Source: Larix kaempferi | Taxonomy: Eukaryota > Streptophyta > Pinopsida > Pinales > Pinaceae | DNA length: 64,000 nucleotides | Direction of reading: 5' to 3' | Assembly: GCA_027924585.1 (NCBI GenBank) | Contig: BSBM01000809.1 | Location: 5,206,501 to 5,270,500 of the forward strand | In this document: positions 56,370 through 64,000 of the stretch, one piece after another | Position numbering within the stretch: the stretch's first letter is position 1 | Layout of the letters: each line of letters opens with the position of its first letter | Notes under the pieces: model-generated | Databases searched by the model: none | What the model saw: only the letters and a program-made list of their open reading frames with translations | What the model was told of the DNA's origin: nothing | Translations under genes and position numbers: made by a program

Positions 56370-57250
56370 TTTAGTCATACCCTAATCCTCCAATAGCCTT
56401 TCCTCCAAACTCCTCTTCTCCTTTGTTCTCAAATGATAATGACCCATTGGCTTGATAGTCCCCATCGAGTTCATTGATCCTTCTAAGGAAATTCCTTCTG
56501 ATTTTGTGTTGGAATGGACATTGAAATGGGGAGATGTTAGTGGTTGAAGAATTGATGAATGGATTTCTGAGTCTAAGTTCCATTATATTGACCCATTAGG
56601 GTTTGTGGGGTCGTTTGTAAGTTTTACCCAAAGGACCCAAAACCCAATAGATCTTTAATATTGTTATTAGTGGTTTGGGAAATAGGCTCAGGAGTGGAAA
56701 ATTTGTCTTCAACTATCATTAATTGAATTGGTGTGAGCTCCTTTGCGTTTTAGGCTTCTTTGATGAGCATATCTTCATAGAGAGATCCATTTGTTTGTAA
56801 TTGGGACTTTTGTAACCAAATCAAGAGTCATTGAACTATTTTGATTTGCCTCTGGAGGGCGAACTTTTGCGATTGTCTTGGAAACACTACTTTTATAAGA
56901 TAGACTCACCATAAGAAATATTTTCAAATTACTGCCTAATTGGTCTAGGAACTCTTTTGTCCAAAACTCTAAATGAATCCTTGGTACCTTGACCAGAATT
57001 GCAATTAGACAAACTTTGATCTTGGGTCAAAGTATGCCTGTTGGAGCTTGAAAGGCATAAGAGAAGAATCCCAAAATCAACTATCGCTAAGAGTTTGCTT
57101 GCGTCTTCCTCAACTTGAAAGAGAAATATGAGCTTGAAAGAGAAAGCTTTTGTCATTAAGATTGGTCCACACTTTATGATTGGTATCTAATACTCTCGCA
57201 CCCATGAGTTTAGGGTTTCTATTGCTATGCGCCTCCCAAATAAGTTTTTG
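56370..57250 (-). pseudogene. Possible LINE B ORF1 or ORF2 upstream remnant
   Basis: Two minus ORFs (57156-56929 and 56583-56371) lie directly upstream of the endonuclease. The second has FQCPFQHKIRRNFLRRINEL and an acidic-glycine tail. No domain can be named with confidence; the assignment rests on position. Confidence 0.4.
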
Positions 57251-57299
57251 ATTAGTGCCTTTCTAGAATAGTCTATATCATATGCTGTGATGAACCTGC

Positions 57300-57455
57300 A
57301 ATAATTAATTAATGCAAATACACAAGATATCATAAATAATAGAACTCATAATCACTTTTATATTGATCACGGGCCACTTCGAGGGGGCAACCTCCTTTGA
57401 GCAAGCTCAATACAATTAACTTCACGGTGCCTTCATACGCCTCAACACACACTTA
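57300..57455. other. Short unassigned interval
   Basis: Nothing recognisable; it leads into the complex repeat. Confidence 0.4.
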
Positions 57456-57459
57456 TATA

Positions 57460-57690
57460 CTAAGTCTAGGCGCCAATACCATGGGTCAATACTATGTGTC
57501 AATACAAACCATGGGCTAAGTCTAGGCGCCAATACTATGAGTCAAAACCATGGGACATATAATACTATGGGACGACTTACAAAGCATATGCGTCCAATAC
57601 TATGGGTCAATACTATGGGCTAATATAAACTATGGATCAACAAATACTACGGGACGACTTACAAAGCATATGCGTCCAACAACAATATAC
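57460..57690. repeat. Complex repeat of CAATACTATGGG motifs
   Basis: The words CAATACTATGGGTCAATACT, GTCTAGGCGCCAATACTATG, and GGGACGACTTACAAAGCATA followed by TGCGTCCAA recur two or three times each. The largest period, about 105 bases, links the two GGGACGACTTAC blocks at 57570 and 57652. It looks like a degenerate satellite-like patch. Confidence 0.8.
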
Positions 57691-57920
57691 TAACAAAGTA
57701 AAGACATGGGTTCCTAACATATGCGACCCCCAAATAATCTCCAATAACCATACTAACCTTTGCTTCTTTTTGATTGATCACCTTCCTTCTTTAATTAATT
57801 TTCCTAGCTTCTTGTGGATCAGATTTAGACTCCTTCCGCTTGGATTCATCACACATTAACCCCCAATTCAAATTTGCACCAATGAATCCTACCTCTTTAA
57901 TCTAATCAAAGGAAAGTTCA

Positions 57921-58424
57921 TCAAAGCGATTTATCTCTTGACCATGATTCAGACCATCTCATGTGCATGGAGCATGACCTTTCAAAGTCTTGAAGATCCA
58001 ACGGGGAACATAAGGGTTTCTTTGGTCTCAAACCCTTATCGACCTTTGCATATTCTTCAAAGTGAGAAGCCCAGACACCTGAAATGAAATAGGTTGGGCC
58101 ATCAAAACCTTTGACAAGGTTTTTCTTTATAATGTTTGAAACCACACCCTTAGCCTCTTGCCTTGTGCTTGTTCATGTTGTACTTGATGCATTCATTGGA
58201 TTGCTCTTTCTTGACAAAAACATGTGATTTCTTGGTCCATGCACATTGGTTTGTAAACCTAATGTTCCAACAACCTTGTTAGGACAATTTTCCTTTTCAC
58301 CCCAAGAGAAGTCCCTTAGTGTAACTTTTTCATGATACAACAATATGTCTACACCATCGAAAGGATCCTCTGAATAATCCACGAGTTGAATATCTTCGAC
58401 CATTTTGAGGAAAGTGTAGATCAT
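57921..58424 (-). pseudogene. Unrecognised ORF pair in one frame
   Basis: Minus ORFs 58424-58173 and 58145-57921 share a frame and are separated by a single stop, together spanning about 167 codons. The first part is acidic (YSEDPFDGVDILLYHEKVTL), the second contains GVVSNIIKKNLVKGFDGPTY and VWASHFEEYAKVDKGLRPKK. The composition looks protein-like and both strings are more ordered than the shadow ORFs nearby, but I cannot place them in a family. Confidence 0.35.
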
Positions 58425-58439
58425 CCATAAATTCTCCCC

Positions 58440-59768
58440 ATTGAAACACCTATTGATGTAAAAATTACTGCATGTTTTTGTTTGGTCAAATTTTCAGCTT
58501 GATAGATTATGCATGTTATCCATAGATTCTTTACTCCATAGGAAACTTCTGCCTCATTGCTGTTGATATAGAATTATATCGAGCATGCATACGTTGTGCT
58601 AATGAGTCTTTGAGTTCTCCTTTTCATTACATTGGTAGCAATTTAATTCACTACTTTTGAGTATATATGAATGTTATTTTGCTAACACTTGAGGATGGTT
58701 TAGAGATATTGTTGAATATCCATACTTGCGATGCTCTGCAATTACCCCAAGACAATGTTATGTCATAGACTCTTCTTCGGTGTAGGCTAATTACCATGGG
58801 GAAGAACAAGAGGTGCTTAGAATCTCAGTGTAAATTGCCATAAAGTTCCATCTTCTATTGACTCTCCTTGGGACTGCTCCAATGCGATCTCATAATGAAT
58901 GGACATATCTTGGGATGCTATTCTCACTTAATGTTGGTCGATTTGTCAACCTCTCTGGTGATTTGGGTCTCTTGGTATCCATGAATAGCTTGGACTATGT
59001 AATGTCATTGAGGTGAGAACTTTAGGGCAATAGGTAGAAACAATGGCTCAAACAAAAGAGTAAATGTTGCCCTTGCCACATTTGGTTACCTACTCAAAAT
59101 ATAACTATCTCAACAATCCAAAAACATTTCATCAAACAATTTGAGGTAACATTGTACTTCTAAAACATCTCACACTTTCAAAAGTCCATTAATCCTTGAA
59201 CATTAATTTTCAAGAGTTGCGATTTGCCACAATGGTGTATGAAACCATGCAAATGCAGAGATTTTCTCCTTAATCAACATAGCTTGTGTACAATATTTAT
59301 GTTTGTATTATGCCTAGTTCTCCCATCACGATTGTCACGGATTTCATGGTGGCTTATTAAATTCTTCTTATGAAACAAACAATGCCCCTATCAATTAATA
59401 AATCTCATGTGCCATGTTTTAGTGATTGTATATTTGAATTGCTTGTGGATTTAGATCATATGCAACATTGATGTTGTGACCTCAATTGTGCCCGTCTCCT
59501 TCATGATCAAGGTCGGGGTTACTACAATTTAGGGTTACTCCTACTTGACGTTGTGCCTATCCGCACTTGACATTTATATTTCCATTTGCTTCTCTTGTTC
59601 CTCTCTTTGAATACATTGTTTCTCAAAGGAAATAATTTATTAGGAAATAATTCTATGGCCTCCAAAATGTATGTTATATGAATTATCAACATTTAGCATT
59701 CACCTAAAATATTTGGTAACTACAAATTGAAAGCCATAGATGATGAATCACAATTATAGATAGGCAAT
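58440..59768. other. AT-rich interval, no gene recognised
   Basis: No ORF with a recognisable motif on either strand. Confidence 0.45.
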
Positions 59769-60095
59769 GTTGATAATAAGAATGAAAACTATTAGCTTAT
59801 TAGCAAATATCAAGATTAGATATAGATGGATTTTGGGCTTGAATTAGTATTTTATAAGAGACATTGGTGATAAGTTTTTGTAACTAAGGATGACCTCTAA
59901 CAACACATCAAAGTACAAGACAATACAAAACATAATCAGTGCTAATCATAATTAGACAATTCGATAATAAGATGAAAAAGCTTAGTGTATTAGGGAATAT
60001 TGAGCTTAGATATAGATGGATTTGAGCTTGAACTAGTATTGTAGAAGAGACAATGGTGATGGGTTTTTGTGACCACGAATAACAACCTTTTTTCA
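59769..60095. repeat. Diverged direct duplication, period about 190 bases
   Basis: Blocks 59769-59905 and 59959-60095 align throughout: GATAATAAGA, TTAGATATAGATGGATTT, CTTGAAYTAGTATT, AGAGACAWTGGTGAT and TTTTTGTRAC, with many substitutions and small indels. No coding meaning was seen. Confidence 0.8.
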
Positions 60096-60985
60096 TATGT
60101 TAAATGATATGAGAAACATGAGGGTTGGGGTCAATAGAAATGCTGTTTATCCCATGCAATTAGGCTTCAATGCCATTGGCTACTCTACCTCAACACAATT
60201 CAATAATAATTCATCAAAAAACAAGATAAGATAAAACATAATTTCCCTCCTTAACTCTAACTCCAATTCTAATTAATCCTTTTTCCCATTTCTCCCATTG
60301 GGTTTATTTGTATGTAACTTCATCTCTACCTTTTGAATACAATCATTTGCTGTCTCCTCCTCTTGGTTTATCCATTTTCAAAGAGAGCCAAATACCTGTG
60401 GCGTAGTGTTGTATAGGAAGGAGGAGGTTGTATGAATGCATGATTGGGCACATCAATTTTGATTTTTGTTTCAAGCAACCTCATTTGGCCTTATAGAACT
60501 CAATGTGGGCCACCTAATGATTGTTATGACAACAACAATTGTTTGTTTGCATTTCACCTCTCCATGGAGCATGGAGGTGATTTGGATGTGAGTGAATAAA
60601 TTGGATCTTTAGTGGATTAAATTTTGTTTACTTTTATTTGTTGTGGACTAGAAAGATTTTATTTTCCTTAATTATGCAAATGTAGTTGTGTTAAGATTTT
60701 GAATATGCTAGCTAAGATTATTGTACTTCAAATAATGCATAGAAAGATACACTGTATGGAGGGATGAGCTAATGTGGAGCTTCTGCAATTCTTCGAAGAA
60801 TATTCTCAATATGCGTCTACTCTCTTGGTGCTCACAAAGTCATTGTTGAGGAGTCTTACGTTCATGTTTGGTTACCACATTGGATTTTTAAATGGTAGAA
60901 CATTATAAGGATTTGATGTTAAATCTTATGACGAGATCGAATATATAGTGAATTATAGAAGGGGCTGTGACCTTTTTGGTCACTC
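60096..60985. other. AT-rich interval, no gene recognised
   Basis: Nothing supported on either strand. Confidence 0.45.
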
Positions 60986-60998
60986 GAAATATACATAT

Positions 60999-61244
60999 CT
61001 TTTTTCCATGTAAATATCTCTAGGGAAACCCTTGGGTACTTACCTTGATTTTGAGGATGGTACCCAAGGTAAACAAACACTAGATTCTTCTAGGCACAAG
61101 GCCACTTCAACAACATGGCTTCAAGCCGTTACAACAATATACTCATTTTGAGTTCAACATGTCCCTTGTGGAAATAGAACTTGTGTGGGCAGGATAACAC
61201 TCCATCCCACAACCAATGGGGCTAGACCCAATTGATACATACTT
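60999..61244 (-). mobile_element. SINE, copy 2 (diverged head)
   Basis: It shares with SINE 1 the block ATTTTGAGGATGGTACCCA followed by AGGTAAA (61048-61073 here, 52646-52671 there) and the neighbouring GGGAAACCC. It has a T run on the plus strand at its left end, so its A tail faces left on the minus strand. It is flanked by an imperfect duplication GAAATATACATAT / GAAATATATATTA (60986 and 61245). The head is less tRNA-like than in copy 1, so the two may be subfamilies sharing a 3' end. Confidence 0.65.
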
Positions 61245-61257
61245 GAAATATATATTA

Positions 61258-62396
61258 TTATATATTATCATGATTCACAACAATATTATATTAACATAAT
61301 CATATATAAAAAATAAGGTTCGCCTTAATAATGACCCAAGTCAAGATAATATACCATACAAAAAGTGCTTGTACCCATCAAATGAACAAATTGTTAAAGT
61401 AAAAATAAGAAGAGCTCCTTTGGAAAACAAGTCTTCCTCATGAAGCTAACAAACGCTTGAACACTACTGTATCAGGTACAATAGTATTTATTTGAAGTTG
61501 GGTGACTACCAGAGTGCACACTTCTCTTGAAAATTTGCATAGTGGGGATAAGCAACCACCCCCTTGGTAGGGTTTTGATAGATTGACACTTATCATGATA
61601 TGTTTGGTCTTGCATTTGTCAAAAAATACATAAAAGGTTTTTCTAGTTTAGTTTGCAATCAGCCTGAGCCTTTGCCCTCAACTAGTTGAATGTTGCAATA
61701 ATGATGATGAAGAAAATGAAAAATAGCATTGTGATAAATACATTAAAAAAAGGTTCTAGTCCATTTCTTGGAACTAAGCACTTTATAGAGGTTATACGGG
61801 AGCTTAATGTGACCACATGCTAAGGTAAATGCGATAGGGTTAGAAAAATATAGAATTATTTAAAAGTTTATAATATTGAAAAGAACAAAAATATCCTAAA
61901 GGTTATAAGAAAGCCATTTGAATAAGCTTCTATCAACATTGCCATCAACCAACTTCTTTCAACAATGCTTGTACACCCCTCATCCAATTATATGCACAGG
62001 AACATCAAACTTTCATAGAAAGTTGCTTTTTATTTTTCTATTGTTGTCTTAGGTTTTTCTCTAACACTTGTCACAATCGTCTCTTACATGTTGTTATTTC
62101 TTAGACCTGCTCACAGATTAAATATGGTATTTATTATAGTCTATAGACAATTTTTAGCCATTGCAAACACCATAGGTGGTCCACTTGTTGACAAAGACAA
62201 GCACGGTGTTATATTACCATCACTATCACTACCACTATGTTTTCTTGCCCCCTCCCCCCTCATTTATATCCAGGCTAAGATTCAAAAGATTGGAACTACT
62301 GTTATGGGAGATGATGCCTCAAGAGCTAAGTTGCAAGAAATACTTGGAATGGTGGTGTACCTATCTCGGAAATGCCAGGAAACATTGATACAAGTA
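61258..62396. other. AT-rich interval, no gene recognised
   Basis: One plus ORF (62088-62471, 127 codons) contains GTTVMGDDASRAKLQEILGM but matches nothing known and its end is the hairpin below. Confidence 0.4.
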
Positions 62397-62492
62397 CAAA
62401 ACACCTTGGAAACGTTCTTGGCCGTACCATACAATGTTTTTAGATTTGGAAAAGCCGTATGGTATGGCTAAGGACGTTTCCAAGGTGTTTTG
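62397..62492 (+). ncRNA. Long perfect stem-loop, small-RNA precursor candidate
   Basis: Arms 62397-62432 and 62457-62492 (36 bases each) are inverted copies separated by a 24-base loop. They differ at three positions, and in a plus-strand transcript all three become G-U pairs, so the RNA would fold without a mismatch; the minus transcript would have three A-C mismatches. The size (96 nt) fits a plant miRNA or young foldback precursor. A small MITE fragment is the alternative. No known miRNA was recognised and expression is unknown. Confidence 0.5.
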
Positions 62493-62540
62493 GCCATTTT
62501 CAATGACGTTTTGTGCAAGCTTTTGGAAGTGTTTGGGGCC

Positions 62541-62744
62541 CACCCAAGTGACCATGAGGGATGTGGGAGTCATAGAGAAATATTGCCTTGTTCACCCGGA
62601 TGACCCTTTAAAACAAAACATAGATAGGGGATTGAACTCGCCCACCCAAGTGACCATGAGGGATGTGGGACTCATAGAAAAATATTGCCTTGTTCACTCG
62701 GATGACTCTTTAAGACAAAACATAGATAGGGGATTGAACTCTAT
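62541..62744. repeat. 102-bp tandem duplication
   Basis: Two units starting CACCCAAGTGACCATGAGGG at 62541 and 62643, about eight differences. 102 is divisible by three, so a plus ORF reads through both units with a repeated peptide (VTMRDVG, IEKYCLVH, NIDRGLNS); I see no reason to call it a gene. Confidence 0.92.
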
Positions 62745-63249
62745 TAATAGTAATATTAAATTCTTAAATTAAAAGTGACATTTTAACATTACCCTTAATA
62801 GTTTCAGGATGTTTGAGAGTGGTTCTAACCTCATCAGACTTCATATGGAGAAAGTAATTTTTTTATCCCTTTTAGAATTCAATAGACTTAATAGTTTTCA
62901 TTTTAGGATTGGCATGATTGTAAATTGGAATCTATCATGTATGAGGGTACATGAATGGCATTAGTCAAGACCACAAAGCTATAGGATTTTGCATCATGTG
63001 ATAATCCGTGAGAATTAATATAGACATGGGTTACCTTTTAAAGTGTCATTTATGTGTATCATTCTTAGTTTCTTGCAAGATGCTGTGTTATTTTAAAAAA
63101 ACTTTTATTCTATATTATTTGTATTTTTTATATTCTGTGTTTACTTGGAGGTACCATTTTTGGGGGTCACGTTTCCAGATGTTCCTGTTTTGAAAACTTG
63201 GTAACATTTCCTAAGTTTTGTGCAACTTAGCACAAGAGTATTACCTTCA
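62745..63249. other. AT-rich interval, no gene recognised
   Basis: Nothing supported. Confidence 0.45.
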
Positions 63250-63462
63250 TCAAAAGTAATGAACTCTAGGAACCAGTGCATTGGGATCCAAGTTGGCCAA
63301 CACCACCTCAAAGTTGTTGCGGGGACCCTCATATCTTGTATATAAGATTGTCTTTGCTTTGGATTGCTTAAGCTTGCACTTCTTCAAATTTTCCACACTC
63401 CCACATGTGCTCCAATTTTTCTCACAACAAGAGGACAAAGCAACTTGAGAAAGGAGCCTCAT
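63250..63462 (-). pseudogene. hAT transposase C-terminal fragment
   Basis: The minus ORF begins MRLLSQVALSSCCEKNWSTC and continues LKKCKLKQSKAKTILYTRYE. This is the end of the hAT dimerisation domain in the plant family where the signature is LLSQVASSSxxERNWS followed by a basic KxxKLxxxKAxxLVY stretch. It is a different subfamily from the hAT at 41-43 kb, whose signature is STTVCERGFS. The N-terminal part would lie above 63470 but is not readable there, so only a fragment remains. Confidence 0.72.
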
Positions 63463-64000
63463 GGTTGCTGTTGAAGAATAGTGCTTGCCGCCCCATGTAT
63501 TTTACACTAACCTCACTGTTTCTTAAGAGCCCTGTATTTGATAACATTATCAATTCCAAATCTCCCAGTTGAAGTTGAAAACTCTAGAAAGCCCTCTTAT
63601 CTCTCATCAAGAGTGGCTCTATCCTAATATATTCTTCCAAATGCTATCTTCCCTCCCTCTTTTCACATGTGGTTTCAAGGTTTGTTTTGTGCCTTTGCTT
63701 TGCAGTGCCAAGGTTAGTTCTCAACAAAGGAGCATATCTCTCTGTAGAATTTGAGCATATAGATCTAGATACTAAACACCATAGCAATACTATGAAAGAG
63801 ATCAACAATCTACCAAATTCATGCAATAAATGTGCTAAACTTTAATCATTACACAAAGGAGAGAAGTCAATAAATTGAGAGAATGTTATATTACTTGGAG
63901 CTTCAATGAATGAAGTTGAAAGTATAAATAGGCAAGGCAATTCAAATAGGTCACGGAGGCAATACGAATTGCTCATTCAATGTATGAGAAGCTAGTTAGG
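63463..64000. other. Right window edge, no gene recognised
   Basis: Short ORFs only, without motifs. Confidence 0.4.

Larger units (their letters stand above)
54340..57250 (-). mobile_element. L1-type LINE B, decayed
   Basis: Minus strand: a possible ORF1 remnant (57156-56370), endonuclease (56107-55600), a degraded RT core (about 55540-54900) and the RT C-terminus (54778-54340). Stops and frameshifts are frequent, and small tandem duplications interrupt it. It differs in sequence from LINE A, so it represents a second LINE family or a distant member. Confidence 0.75.

Noticed and set aside
62088-62772. Overlapping plus ORFs of 127 and 112 codons
   Set aside because: One ends in the hairpin arm and the other is built from a 102-bp duplication; no motif or homology is apparent.
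1-64000. CRISPR arrays, bacterial operons, rRNA genes or phage modules
   Set aside because: None seen; the regular repeats present lack spacer structure, and all recognisable genes are plant transposon types.

Overview
This window reads as nuclear DNA of a large-genome seed plant. It is AT-rich and packed with nested, decayed transposable elements: plant-type Ty3/gypsy elements with Tat-lineage gag and pol, L1-type LINEs with DUF4283-like ORF1 remnants, hAT transposases, tRNA-headed SINEs and a non-autonomous LTR element. There is no bacterial operon structure, rRNA, CRISPR array or intact long host gene. A conifer or other gymnosperm is possible from the style of the LINE and of the minus-strand gypsy element, but the sequence alone does not prove it.

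Layout. 1-9131: 5'-truncated Tat-type element A (+): protease, RT, RNase H and integrase, a scar of a second RNase H, an antisense gene, a 3' non-coding zone and a 3' LTR. 9132-13549: decayed LINE A (-), with a probable solo LTR inside its ORF1. 13550-15432: AT-rich DNA with no gene seen. 15433-23977: complete non-autonomous LTR element (-) with 5-bp target duplication AAATA, Met-type primer site, polypurine tract, a 31-bp minisatellite and one zinc-knuckle ORF. 24102-39027: nearly full-length Tat-type element B (+), the better-preserved relative of A. 39028-44883: decayed hAT transposase (-) and small duplications. 44884-51442: Ty3/gypsy element C (-) with target duplication ACCTC and a deletion removing protease and most of RT. 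51443-54065: a SINE with a 16-bp target duplication, then a CpG-richer stretch with a possible host 5' exon encoding an RGG-like N-terminus. 54340-57250: LINE B (-). 57300-64000: mostly unassigned, with local repeats, a second SINE, a 36-bp-arm hairpin and a hAT C-terminal fragment.

The most interesting system is in Tat elements A and B. Each carries, between integrase and 3' LTR, a gene on the opposite strand. Conserved splice sites join the same two main exons in the same phase in both copies, and the protein they encode is clearly related between copies. It contains a region resembling the plant mobile domain. Its reading frame is free of frameshifts in both copies, unlike the sense pol of the same elements. 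Element B also keeps a second, archaeal-type RNase H as a separate ORF after integrase, starting exactly at a splice-acceptor-like site. A short hairpin module, GCGCGAAAAT / ATTTTCGCGC, recurs in its LTRs, 5' leader and antisense intron.

All calls come from reading the sequence and the translations. No database search, alignment program or folding program was run, and identities and difference counts are by eye.
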